From: Zanthoxylum bungeanum | Lineage: Eukaryota > Streptophyta > Magnoliopsida > Sapindales > Rutaceae | Length of the DNA stretch: 64,000 nt | Direction of reading: 5' to 3' | Assembly: GCA_019454045.1 (NCBI GenBank) | Contig: SKCR01047777.1 | Location: forward strand, 42,127-106,126 | In this document: positions 47,886 through 59,015 of the stretch, piece by piece | Layout: each line of letters opens with the position of its first letter | How positions within the stretch are numbered: position 1 is the stretch's first letter | Program-made: the position numbers and the translations under genes | The notes under the pieces: generated by a model | Told to the model about the DNA's origin: nothing | Seen by the model: only the letters and a program-made list of their open reading frames with translations | The model's database searches: none

Positions 47886-49085
47886 CAAATGCATTCGACT
47901 GGTCCATACGACCATGGACTCCTGTCGAGTCAAATAACTCCTGAAACTTCATCTGGTTCAGTCGACCATGGACTCGTGTCGAGTCAAATAAACTTCTGAA
48001 CCCTCATCTGGTTCAGTCGACCGGGGACATCCCCCATGGACTCATGTAGAGTCAAGTTGTAGACATACACATGTCGTATGACTTATATCCTGAACCCTCA
48101 TCTGGTTCAGTCGACAATGGACTCGTGTCGAGTCAAATAAACTTCTGAACCCTCATCTGGTTCAGTCGACCGGGGACATCCCTCATGGACTCGTGTAGAG
48201 TCAAGTTGTAGACATACACATGTCGTATGACTTATATCCTGAACCTCACCTGGTTCAGTCGACCGAGGACATTCCCAGATGACTCTTGTCGAGTCAAATG
48301 AAGACATGGACTTCCTTCAGTTCATAGACTTGTCGAATGAAATAACTTCTGAACCCTCATCTGGTTCAGTCGACCTGGGACATCCCCCATGGGCTCGTGT
48401 AGAGTCAAGTTGTAGACATACACATGTCGTATGACTTATATCCTGAACCTCATCTGGTTCAGTCGACCGAGGACATTCCCAGATGACTCTTGTCGAGTCA
48501 AATGAAGACATGGACTTCCTTCAGTTCATAGACTTGTCGAATGAAATAACTCATGAACCCTCATTTGGTTCAGTCGACCCGGGACATCCCCCACGGACTC
48601 ATATCGAGTCAAATAAACTTCTGAACCCTCATCTGGTTCAGTCGACTGGGGACATCCCCCATGGACTCATGTAGAGTCAAGTTGTAGACATACACATGTC
48701 GTATGACTTATATCCTGAACCCTCATCTGGTTCAGTCGACCATGGACTCGTGTCGAGTCAAATAAACTTCTGAACCCTCATCTGGTTCAGTCGACCGGGG
48801 GACATCCCCCATGGACTCGTGTAGAGTCAAGTTGTAGACATACACATGTCGTATGACTTATATCCTGAACCTCATCTGGTTCAGTCGACCGAGGACATTC
48901 CCAGATGACTCTTGTCGAGTCAAATGAAGACATGGACTTCCTTCAGTTCATAGACTTGTCGAATGAAATAACTCATGAACCCTCATATGGTTCAGTCGAC
49001 CGGGGACATCCCCCACGGACTCATATCGAGTCAAGTTGTAGACAAGGAATACACATGTCGTACGACTTATATCTTGACCTTCATC
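47886..49085 (+). repeat. higher-order tandem array with GTTCAGTCGAC core
   Basis: Thirteen near-identical copies of CATCTGGTTCAGTCGACC, spaced 55-110 bp, alternate with GACTCGTGTCGAGTC palindromes and a TTGTAGACATACACATGTCG block. Larger units recur: the CCGAGGACATTCCCAGATG segment appears at 48263, 48467 and 48889. Short open frames here are only products of the repetition. Position just upstream of the PPT resembles the 3' tandem repeats known from Tat and Ogre elements. Confidence 0.93.
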
Positions 49086-49277
49086 TGGTCCAAACGATTG
49101 GGTACTTCCCCGATGGCTCTTGTAGACTCAAGTTGATAACTTGACATTCTTTTGGTTCAATTAGTAGGCAGCATCAATGCTAGAGTACAGCTACATAATA
49201 TGGCCTCGTCCCAGGCGACACATGCGTCAAGTACTCTCCAAGCCAATGACTCTTGACTTAGAGAGTAGGGGACAAAC

Positions 49278-49931
49278 TGTTTGGGCCAAATTTGGTCCAG
49301 GGGTAGTTTCGTCATTTTACTTCAGACCCAATACTGGACGCACCCCAGAAGCCTCCTAATCAAACCCCAAAGACATAATGTCGGCCCAGGCCCGATGAAC
49401 ACCAACACCCATAACCGAAGGACCATCCAGAGGCCGGCCCACGTAACGCCTAAGTTCATAAACACCATTTATAACTCGACCATTTTCAATCTCCATAACT
49501 GTTATGATTATGACTGTCCATAACTGTTTCTTAAATGATTCGATCGTTACAAGCATCTAAAACGTATGACAATTAAAGATACGGGATTCCCACCTGAAAT
49601 GGCCTATAAAGAGGAACCAAAATCCCCACAGACGGGGGGGAGCTCACATAATGATAGCCCAGTACTACTCTCTCTCCATAGCTCTCTAAACCTCTTATTC
49701 TTACCACCCTCACGGTACCCTACAGAGTTTAAGGTAGCATCTAACCTTGCCCTCTCCATATATAACTTTCTTTAGTCCCTTTACTGACTTGGGTGTCGGA
49801 GTGCCCCCGGCACCCACCACACCGGTGGGTAGTCTACTCCCGCTCACTCTACATTTGTTTTGCAGGATCGCCAGTGCCCCCATCTCAACGAAATCTCGAT
49901 TGTGGACCTCGGGTGAAAACCAGTGTCTACA
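49278..49931 (+). mobile_element. 3' LTR of the non-autonomous element
   Basis: Nearly identical to 44658-45315 and directly preceded by the polypurine tract. The TCCTC duplication follows at 49932-49936. Confidence 0.92.
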
Positions 49932-50850
49932 TCCTCCCTGACAAGAATCGCGTTGATCGCTGGCCAAGTAGATCATGAGCTTCTCATCATCCTTCAGTTT
50001 TGATGGCTATTAGGCCTTCCCCATGTAGTCTTTAAACTATTGAAATGTGACCTCACATTTCTCAGTTCATTCAAATCTTTTTTTCCATGCAGGACATAAA
50101 AATGGAACATACTTATCTATCACTCGCGAGATGAATCTGCTTAGTGTCGCGACTTGCCCATGAAATCATTGAACATCTTTTGGTATGCAAGGTGATTGAA
50201 TGATCCTTAACACCTCTATTTTTTTAGGGTTGGCTTTGATACCTATTTCATTTACTAAAACCCAAAAAAATTCCAGAGGCTACTCCGAAAGTGCACTTAA
50301 AGGGTTCCAAATTCATTTGGCATTCCCTTAGGACCTCGAATGTTTCCTCAAGGTGTGCTACATGATCAATGGAGTTTTTAGACTTTACCAACATGTCATC
50401 GACTTACACATCCATAGTCTTTCCAATCTGCCTTACGGACATCCTATTAACAAGTCGTTGATAGGTCGCTATTGTATTCTTCATCCCAAATGGCATCATC
50501 TTATAATAATATAACTCGCGATCTGTTATGAATGACGTGTTCTCCACGTCAGGTTCATACATCGAAATTCGGTCGTAACTGAAATTAGTGTCCATTAAAA
50601 TCAATAGCTCATGGCCCGCTGTCGTGTCCACCAACTGATCAATCCTTGGCAGAGATAAGCTGTTATTGGGACATGCTGTTTTAAGGTCGTGAAATCTACA
50701 CACATCATCCACTTCCAAATATTCTTCTTTACCAGTACGGGGTTGGCCAACCAAGTTGGGTAGTATGATTTTCTGATGAACTTGTTGGCAATGAGCCTGT
50801 CAACCTCCTCTTTTAGAGCGATGTAGCGCTCTGCATTCATCGACATACTT
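49932..50850 (-). pseudogene. Tat-1 reverse transcriptase
   Basis: Minus-strand 50846-50404 gives YIALKEEVDRLIANKFIRKS, NPVLVKKN, LPRIDQLVDTTAGHELL, ISMYEPDVENTSFITDRELY and YKMMPFGMKNTIATYQRLVN, which are Ty3/gypsy RT motifs 1-4 in Tat wording. The Tyr of the YxDD catalytic box is a stop codon (TAA at 50406-50404), with VDDMLVKS after it. The remainder to 49937 covers the RT thumb and connection, ending LASDQRDSCQGG, which continues beyond the nested element at 44652. It would copy RNA into cDNA. Confidence 0.9.
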
Positions 50851-51800
50851 TTTTATCTCATCACTTTGTGATCAGGGTTAATGTTCTAGCGGTGGGCCAT
50901 GACCTCGGGGTCAATCCCCACCATGTCGTGTGGGTCTATACGAAGACGTCATCATTCTATATAAAGAACTTAAGTAGTTGCTCCCTAACCTCGGGCATCG
51001 GATTCCTTCCCACTTTCACACATCTGCTCTGATCATCGCTATTCAGAGGGACGTCCTCCAAATCTTCCAGTGGCCCCGTTGAGTCATTGTTGCCTATTTC
51101 CCTGGATCTAGATCGTAACTTTCATATGCTGCTGGATGTCCTTGGAGCATCATTCTAACATTTTTACCTCGGGCACCTAATTTCACAATTATTACATAGC
51201 ATGCTCACTCTTGTTGCTGTTCACCTCGAACACACCTAACCTCATCTCAAATTTGGAATTTACCACACAGGTACCATATGGATGTGACAACTTCCAAATC
51301 ATTTAGATCAGGTCGCCCATGTACCGTGTTGTATACCGACGCATAATCAATCCTGAAAAAGTCGGCTAGTATGGTCGCAGATCTCCCGGGCTTTCCCAGA
51401 GTTGAGGTAAGGTGATCATTCCCCCCGGTATCATAGAGTCTCTAGTGAACCAATAGAGTGGGTCAAACGTTGGGATGATCAGGTATTAAATACATCTGAT
51501 CATATCCACTCTTGAATAGCACATTCACCGAGATCCCATTATTTATCATCACATATTATTTTGATGAGGATAACGTCATTATACGGCCAGTGCACACCTT
51601 GAGCATCTTCTACTCTGAAAGTTATCCCCTCAAGCCTAGTGAACCATTGAGGTCGCTCTACGGTCTGCATCAAAGTCATATGGGCTCAGGCTGCTTCCCT
51701 AACATACCAAGCGTGGGACCTGTTTGACGATCTCGTGAGATACGGGCCCTCATAGATTGTGTTGATGGTTTTATTAACTAGACCTTGTTCTTGCGGGGTT
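50851..51800 (-). pseudogene. Tat-1 protease region
   Basis: Minus-strand text around 51400-51190 reads IDYASVYNTVHGRPDLND and VRCVRGEQQQE, which matches the flap and end of the Tat retropepsin (the YN-x3-GRP-x-LN block) and the linker to RT. The catalytic D-T/S-G is not clearly readable. Stops are present. Confidence 0.65.
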
Positions 51801-53649
51801 CCATCTCGTGTTTGCTATTAGGGTGACCGTTGGTTGCTATGTCGCTGTGATTTTCCACCGGGTCGCACATTGTAGTATCTTAAATGCCATATTCTTATCA
51901 AATATTCGATAGCATCTTTCAGCTCAAAACAGTCTACAATAGCATGCCCAACATCATTGTGGTTGTGACAAAACTTCTTAGTGTTTCTGTGGGGGACACC
52001 CTTTGGCAAGGCGTCGTAAAGTTTTTTCTATATCGCTCCGTCGTAAAACTCATATCACGGGTATCTGACAATTGTTCATAGCCGCCGGAACAACACATTA
52101 TTTACTGAGAGTCATTTCTCATTTTTTTAGCGATTGAGAGGTTGCAAGTATGTCCTATTTATGTTCATCCCGACCATTGTCGTGCTTTTTGTAGTTCCAT
52201 TTTTTGTTGTTATTAGAGATCCATTCACCACTTATTTTGTCGTGAGTGGATTTCTTCGAGCCGAACGTCTTCTCTATGCGGATGTATTATTGTGCTCGCT
52301 CATAGAATTCATGCAACATTCTCATGGGGGATTTATAGAGGCTATTGTAAAGTCTGTCATTCTTATCCAAGCTTGCCGAGATCATTATCAACACAATATA
52401 TTCAGAAGGTCTATCGATATACCTTGTTTCCCGCTAAAAATGAACCAAAAAATCCTTTAGCAGCTCACATTATTTCTGGTAGATCATTGCGAGGTGACAT
52501 GGTGGGACTAACTGCCTTCTGAGTGCCAGATATTATTGAAGGAACATCTGCTGGAATTGCTCCCAGCTCTAGATACTCCATGTGGTAGACCCTGCAACTA
52601 TTTCATCGGTACCTTGCCAAGCATCGTCAGAAAGAACATGCAATTGACTATGTTATTTATTGTCTCCAGATCCATCTAAATATTGAACGTGTCCAAATGG
52701 TTTAACGGGTCGCTTGTTGCCTCGTAGGAATGGACATTCAACATTTTGAAATGATCGGGCAGTGGTTCATTGGCGATCTCCCGAGTGAATGAGCTATACT
52801 CAATGTAGTTGTTTATAGGCTTCATCTCTGTTCGAACCTTTCAAGGCGTCTCATGAGCTTCTGAATGTCATCATCTTGTCTCATCGATGTTTGTGCCATT
52901 GATTCCCTACGTGACTGGCTGCTTGAACACGACGCGCGATCCACAGGACGTGGGGGGTTCGACTAGTCCTAGGTGTGCCACCACTGATGTATAGGCTCGC
53001 CTCACCTATCACTTTGTTGGGCCAGATCTGCTTTCAAGCGCTGCAGTGCTTCTCTCATGTCGTAATACTTTGCTGGACGTTGTTGGACCCTTAATCTTTT
53101 CGAAGGGCTATAGGCTGACTACTCATCCCTATTTTTATTGAGTTAGACAAAGCGACAGCCGAGATCATCAGTAGAGATAAATGGACCATGGTTATTACCT
53201 CGAAGCTTGGGAGGACCGCCCCTCATGTGTTCTCCTCCCACGCTGCCGCTATTGTCTCACTCATGTTCACTAACGTGGTTTCGCGATGACAGCCCCTGAA
53301 AACGTCCGCGGCTACACCAGTGGCTTCGCTAACTCCCTGAGATCTCCTATCTTATCGCTCATGCCTGGGTTAATTCTAGGCCATTTGTTTCACTATTCGC
53401 AGCACTTCGTGCATGGTATTTTCCAAGTCATTTTTTTTTCGATCGGTGCCTAGAGGTCGCGTTGTGGCCTGCATTGTCTCGATCCATGTCCTGAGGCCCA
53501 AGCCCATCGTTTCCTCCCCTCATATTATCACCTGGGATTGGAGGGATTGGGGGCGGCACGTCATCACCGTCGATGGGCAAAGCTCTCCAGCCTGTGTTGT
53601 TGTTGTTCGAAGCAGCATGACTGTTCCCTCTTCTTCGTTGGTTTGCCAT
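51801..53649 (-). pseudogene. Tat-1 gag
   Basis: The start ATG at 53649-53647 opens MANQRRRGNSHAASNNNN and a proline-rich N-terminus (to 53428). The gag core, around 52830-52560, reads EYSSFTREIANEPLPDHFKM and then TSDPLNHLDTFNI, typical of the retrotransposon gag domain. The C-terminal part at 52009-51818 has a knuckle-like CHNHNDVGHAIVDCFELKDA, in which C-x-H..GH..DC fits Tat gag. Frame breaks and stops are spread throughout. Gag would build the particle and bind RNA. Confidence 0.8.
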
Positions 53650-54330
53650 TGAAATCTTGGGAAATTTTTTATAGAGGGGCTCTTCTTTTTGCACCACAAA
53701 TATTGACGGTCAAAATCGATCAACACCGAAATCTAACATAATAAATGAAATGCACAATATTTTTAACGTGGTTCGGCCAAATCAAGAGCCTACGTCCACA
53801 AGTCACTTTTATTAATGGGATTACAATTATACAAAAAACTGAATATTCTCTCTTAACTTTGGCAAAGTTTCGGTATTGTTTCTCTTCACCCCTCTTCATA
53901 ATGATTTCACCCCTCTTTTATAGTGTTGGAGCGGCATTACCATAATAAGGTAATCGTTAGGGGAGATAATGATGGCATTACATTGCCATAATTATCCCTA
54001 ATTTATAGGGATGTAATATTATCTTAAATTGGAAGGAGAGATTCTCGGCGATGTCATTGGCTTGAGGTGATGTTTTTCCTTTTATTGGACTATTGATCAT
54101 TTGAGGACGTTAGGGACTCTATGCAACCTTATTAACGTCATGGGCAACATTGGTGGGGTCGGTGGTGGCCTCCCACGACGAGCGGGCTACACTTCATGAG
54201 CTGAATTCTCTCAATTGGGCTTCTTGTGCTAGTGGGCCTATTTCACCTGATTAGGCCCACTCTCACTATGAGCTCGTTTCTACCTATAATGGGTCCCGAA
54301 ATATAATTTCAGCTCGTTACTATTAAAATA
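53650..54330 (-). mobile_element. 5' LTR and decayed PBS of Tat-1
   Basis: Minus-strand 53725-53690 resembles a worn form of the Tat PBS (TTTTGACCGTCAATATTTGTGG). Above it lies LTR sequence with GGCCGAACCACGTTAAAAA and GTGGACGTAGGC (53795-53755), a signature shared with the solo LTR at 60920-61714. The upper LTR edge (about 54320-54330) is not precise. No second copy occurs near 39.0-39.9 kb. Confidence 0.55.
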
Positions 54331-54359
54331 TAAAACAATGACCCATAACTTGTGATCAT

Positions 54360-54620
54360 TTTTTTCAAATAACAGTCAAAAACGTTACATACAGTGACGA
54401 TTCTTCATAAGAACCGTCATTATTCTTTCGCTTGCTTCTTTCCGGCAGATTTTAAAAAAATAAAAATTAATGTACCTATAGATGATAGTTCGTATAACTA
54501 TAATGAAGATTTTTATTAAAAATATAGTAAATGTTATCTTCATTGATGGTTCTGACAAGGAACCGTCATCTTTAGTAATCTTTTAATGATGGTTCGTAAA
54601 AAGAACCATCATTAAAAGAT
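54360..54620. repeat. cluster of GA[CT]GGTTC hairpins
   Basis: Three inverted repeats share arms of the form GAYGGTTC / GAACCRTC: 54396-54418, 54545-54567 and a perfect 18-bp pair at 54578-54595 / 54603-54620. Such arms are common in subterminal regions of plant CACTA elements, but no CACTA terminus is seen at the left. Confidence 0.7.
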
Positions 54621-54817
54621 CATCTTAACAAAGATGATAAGTTATAAACTGTCCTAATAAATAATCTATTCTTAATGACGAACAATATCCTACGGATTCG
54701 TATCGGAATGTAGTTTTCATTAAAATATACTTACCCCTAATATCATTGGGTTAGACCAACTTCTGCTACGCGGGGCACCGATTCGACCCTAGGGGTTCCA
54801 CAACTGTCCTAACAGAA

Positions 54818-54834
54818 TGGTATCAGGAGCAAGG
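54818..54834 (+). promoter_or_regulatory. orphan primer-binding site
   Basis: TGGTATCAGGAGCAAGG is close to the initiator-Met tRNA complement and follows CCTAACA, a plausible LTR end at 54814. No gag follows and no matching second LTR was found, so this is a remnant or a miniature element. Confidence 0.55.
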
Positions 54835-55104
54835 CTTAACCACACAACACATGTTGCATGTTCGACATAAATTTGAATCTATGCCACTGTATTTTAATTT
54901 AATCATGCATAAGTCATATTTGATATGTATTGCATGTTTTAAATTAAAATTTTGACCTAATTAAGTTAATGACTTGATTGTCATAAATCTCTCATGATTA
55001 GGTGATTACTTTATTTTAAGTAATAATTATTAATAATGTTGGAGTATTATTGGATGGTATATCTTGTCAATACAAAGATGAATGAGTTCTTATTACTTAT
55101 ATCA

Positions 55105-55404
55105 AATACCGTCATTATTGTGAGGGTATAAGTGCTCGGAACTTAGGTTGCTCCGGTAAAACATTAGATGTATTGTGATGAGTTAACACAGTCAGCCAAT
55201 ACCGTCATTATTGTGAGGGTGTATATACGAAACTCATTAGTGCACATTGACAAGTATACACCTAGAATATGTCTTAATCCAATACCGTAATTATTGTGAG
55301 GATAAAAAACGATTCAGGACTAAACTATGAGTCACATGAATGTGATTGACATTGGAAGTCTACCTAATTAGTTTATAAATGTCAATACTGTCATTATTGT
55401 GAGG
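55105..55404 (+). repeat. four-fold AATACCGTCATTATTGTGAG repeat
   Basis: Near-identical 20-22-bp blocks at 55105, 55199, 55281 and 55384, spaced 83-103 bp, with less conserved sequence between. I cannot assign it to a known element. Confidence 0.85.
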
Positions 55405-55429
55405 CTGGCAACCAAAATTAAACCGTCAC

Positions 55430-55668
55430 CAAAATTCACTTTTCACAAGAAAATTTAATTAGTCTCAATAAGTGGCTTCTAGCGACTCGATAAATTTGGT
55501 CGCCGAAATTGAATTAACGACGAACTAATTTGGTCGTCAAAATTGACTTTTGGCAACGAATATTGGAATTTGTAGCCAAAACTTTAATGTTACAAGCCTA
55601 TTGCGACAACGAAATATAGCCTTTAGTAAAAAAAACTTTCGTTGCTAAAGACTAGTTTTCTTGTAATG
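55430..55668 (-). mobile_element. CACTA-like terminus with subterminal repeats
   Basis: The right edge ends TTTTCTTGTAATG (55656-55668), the reverse complement of CATTACAAGAAAA, one base off the CACTACAAGAAAA terminus widespread in plant CACTA transposons. The 200 bp inside carry repeated words such as GGTCGCCGAAATTG / GGTCGTCAAAATTG and GCAACGAA. No transposase and no certain opposite terminus are seen, so it is an end fragment or a small non-autonomous copy. Confidence 0.65.
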
Positions 55669-58063
55669 CTGATTCGGCAAGGCCGCATTACCAGCGACCT
55701 GAACTGCATGCCTTTGATATCAACAAAAGAGTGGAAATCAACCTCTCTTCATATTAGCTCTCAACCAATCTTAAAAATGTCAAAAATCAAAAGGGTTTAT
55801 AGACAGGTCTGGGTTAAGTTGTGTTATACACACATACCATACCGTATAGATAACGGAGGAAAAAGAATTTTACGTTCATCGCCGCGGAAATTTTTGACAT
55901 CCCTAATTCCATTTGAGATGAATTTCAGTTTAAGAAACGGAAGCAAGTATCTTACGGAATAGAAGAGAGATTCTCAATCATGGGAACTTACTACCCCATG
56001 CTGCTCCATGGAGAAAGCCGCCAGAAACACACACCTAACCCCACTTCCTCAGAGCGCCAAGCAGTTCTAAATCTTTGTATCTTGCCTAAATTCATATTCT
56101 TTTTAATTTTTTTTTTTAATGAGGAAAAGTCAAAGGAAAGAAAACTATCAAATAAGACAAAGGAAGCCAACCTTTTTAATCACATTTTTTCAATCCGACA
56201 AATCTTTTATATGGAATCTTTATTTATGAAATGGGCCAGTCACAGAACCATATTCACACCACAAGCTGGCAGTGAGTCAACCCAAAAAAAAAAACGTGTA
56301 CAGTTGTTCATTTTTAGTCAATTCATTATAGTATCTTTTGAAATATTTGGTACGTATTAATGGCCACTCCCAACGGTTTGGTTAATTTTAGTGAAAATAT
56401 AAAATATTTTAGTTTGAAATAAGTAGGACACTTGGATGAGCAGAAGCAGCTCCCATGTCCTATGAATTCAAATAACAATTATTATGGCTACTTGTAGTAT
56501 TTGACAGTGATTCTCAATTATTCAATAAAAATAGTGACAGCAGTTGCCAAACGAATGGAGAAGTTGTAGCCCTACAAGTTAGGTAAAGAAGACAAGCTTG
56601 GAAAGACATGGCTGCAAAAAATTGAGCTAAATGAAACTAATTTATTAACCAATTAATTCTGATAAACATTTCAGGATATATCATTTGCTTCACCATTTTC
56701 CTTTGTGAGCATTGGAATTAAAAGCCCTTTGCCTTCTTCCCTAACATGCACGGTTAGTAGAGATGATTGAGATTTTAAAATTTATCTCAAATTTAGAGTT
56801 CAAATAAAAATAAATTTTTAATATTTAATGTATAACTTATGTATTTTTTTTTTTTATCATTATTTATCGCTAGGAGTAGAACCATACTCTATGAAATATC
56901 TTAGAATTCTCAAAATTCATACACCATACAGGATACTCGAAAAGAAATTATAGGTGAACTAAACCATGATAAATGGAGGAAAAAAATTATATTTTATGTA
57001 TTTAAATATTAAAATTTAATAATTTCATTTCTTAAAAAATATAATCTTTAAATATATTATTTAAAAAAAAACAATGATTTTATTCAACCTTTAAAAAATG
57101 CAAAATGCTTCCCCGGCCTTGGGCAATTTGGTAGTTTGACTTTAGAACGAATCAGGAATCAGGGCCATCTTCTACGATAAAAGAAATGATAATGCTTTTA
57201 AATGACAAAAGTATCCTCCCTAACTATCGATTTAAGTAACTACTACTAAGCAGTAATATTAACACGAGATCAGGACACAATGGTCTTTCTAAAATAAGAG
57301 GCCCAGAATCTCTTATATAGAGTTCCCCAATTTTGGGGATTCCTCTTCACACTCAAAGTTTAAATATTAATGTTTATTGCAAATTGAAGTTCTTAGTTTA
57401 ATACTCTTTTAGTAACTAATCAATCCACAAGTGAAGTTTTTAAATTCAACAAAACTTGAAAACAGAGCAAGACCTCCATGTTTATACTGAGCTGTTGTAG
57501 AATTGACCTTGGCGGGTTGCTGGATTCACATGCCCGTACTGAAATTGCGCGTGACATTTGGAAAAATGGATAGTACAAGGAATCTTAGAATGGAATCCCC
57601 TTTTACATTAAGATACTTTTATCCGAATTTTGAGATAATTTTATTATTGGCTTTGATAGTTTTTAAAAAAGATTCCAGGAGTACCACTCGATAATCCCCA
57701 GCTTAATTATTCAACCACTATAAATGGTCTGTCTTAAATGACTATTATACCCTTCATAGCCTATTCCATCATAAAATACTAGGCCCTGGCAAGATCAAAT
57801 ATTACCCTTTCCTTTCATAATTTTGCTTTGCCGATTCGTGTAGCATTACATTCATGTAAAACTCTTCAATAAGAAGGATGAAGCCATGGGCGGCTCTGAG
57901 TTTTTAGGAGTCTTAAACAAGTTTTTCAAATATATGGCATTTTATCGATTAAAAAGAAGAAGATATTTTTGTCTTTTTTTTTTATTATAATATGTATTAA
58001 TTTTTTTTTTAGATTCAAGAATTCTCAATTTGATTTAAATTTAAGTAATCCAACCGATCGTAT
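55669..58063. other. low-complexity-poor intergenic stretch, no gene recognised
   Basis: Two plus-strand open frames (55642-55962, 106 codons; 55980-56360, 126 codons) and a third (57503-57694) have no recognisable motif and I do not call them genes. This is the longest part of the window without evident transposon signatures, so it may be older host intergenic DNA. T- and A-runs occur at 56108-56119 and 56840-56852. Confidence 0.45.
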
Positions 58064-58071
58064 GTGTAAAC

Positions 58072-59015
58072 TAGGGGTGGCAATTTGGGTCAGGATTCGT
58101 TTATTCGTTCGATTCGATTCGCTTTAAAGCGAATACGGGTTTGAAAAAATGAATTCGTTTAATAAATGAGTCAATTCGATTCGATTCGTTTATTAAACGA
58201 ATCGAATACGAATTTAAGTTTATTGATTCGTTTATTCGTTTATGATTCGTTTTATTATTTTTATTTACTAGTTCTTGTTAATTTTCAATTAAGATTCGAG
58301 AAATTATAACTAATTATCATAGAAAAAATAATATTATCGATATTTGGTGAGGCGTTTTTAGTAAATATGTTAATTATATATATATATATATATATACTAG
58401 TTTTTGCCCGTGCCTACGGCACGGTGTTACAGTATTTGGCCCGTACCTACGGCACGGTGTTACAGAATTAAATTATTTTATTTTTTAATTAAATGATGCC
58501 CGTGCCTACGGCACGGCACGGTGTTACAGAATTAAATGATTTTATTTTTTAATTAAATGATGCCCGTGCCTACGGCACGGTGTTACAGTATTTGGCCCGT
58601 GCCTACGGCACGGTGTTACAAAATTAAATGATTTTATTTTAACTTTCTATTTTTTTATTGAAAATTTGAAAATTTTGACCATTTCCATCAATCAATTCAC
58701 TCTCTTTTCTCCAATTACCAATGAAATGATCTGAGACGTTAATTAAGCCACATAAAGAGAGCCGTTGGATGCACTCTCTTTCCTCCAACACCATTGTGCT
58801 TTATAATATAGATATATATATATATATATATATTTATGAAGAATTAATGTAATCAAGTGTGGTAAATTATTTTATTAAATAATATCATTGGCTAAACGAA
58901 TATTCGTATTCGATTCGTTTAATAAACGAATCGAATACGAATCCATCACATTTTGATTCAATTCGTTTAGGATTCGATACAAATTCGATTCGTTGATTCG
59001 TTTTGTCACCCCCTA
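58072..59015 (+). mobile_element. hAT-type MITE, copy 1, carrying an insertion
   Basis: Termini TAGGGGTGGCAATTTGGGTC and TTTTGTCACCCCCTA, flanked by GTGTAAAC (58064-58071) and ATGTAAAC (59016-59023). The interior is made of ATTCG-rich words (TTCGATTCG, TTTATTCG, AAACGAATCG). It aligns with 59574-60132 except for the 58394-58810 segment. No coding capacity. Confidence 0.88.
58394..58810. mobile_element. microsatellite-nested insertion (Micron-like)
   Basis: About 415 bp with AT repeats on both sides, absent from the sister MITE at the corresponding place (about 59880-59905). It begins CTAGTTTTTGCCCGTGCC and carries five copies of a GCCCGTGCCTACGGCACGGT hairpin motif, then a unique 180-bp tail. 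Insertion into TA repeats recalls the rice Micron elements; that family assignment is inference. Confidence 0.7.

Larger units (their letters stand above)
44658..49931 (+). mobile_element. non-autonomous LTR retrotransposon carrying a host-gene fragment
   Basis: A complete 5,274-bp element: 5' LTR 44658-45315, PBS 45317-45337, interior to 49277 with purine tract GAGTAGGGGACAAAC (49263-49277), 3' LTR 49278-49931, and a perfect target duplication TCCTC (44653-44657 and 49932-49936). The LTRs (658 and 654 bp) differ by about nine substitutions and two small indels, so insertion was fairly recent. The interior has no gag, protease, RT or integrase. It contains a purple acid phosphatase fragment (46606-47080), two A-runs and a 1.2-kb tandem array. 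Trans-mobilisation by a Tat-type element is likely, as its PBS type is common there. It interrupts the RNase H/RT region of Tat-1. Confidence 0.92.
39920..54330 (-). mobile_element. Ty3/gypsy Tat-type element (Tat-1), decayed, with three internal insertions
   Basis: From 53649 down to 39920 the minus strand reads gag, protease, RT, RNase H and integrase in Ty3/gypsy order, with wording typical of plant Tat (Retand/Ogre) elements. Insertions at 40371-41104, 41265-43096 and 44658-49931 split it. After subtracting them, about 6.6 kb of this element remain. All domains have stops or frameshifts. A decayed PBS and LTR precede gag; no 3' LTR was found. Confidence 0.88.

Noticed and set aside
47886..49085. 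CRISPR-like array
   Set aside because: Spacing is irregular, the spacers are themselves repeated, there is no associated gene, and the genome is a plant's.
55642..56360. Two adjacent plus-strand frames as a host gene
   Set aside because: No motif, the first begins in the CACTA-like end, and no gene structure could be supported.
57503..57694. Organelle-derived insert
   Set aside because: A superficial resemblance to plastid sequence could not be tied to any plastid gene.
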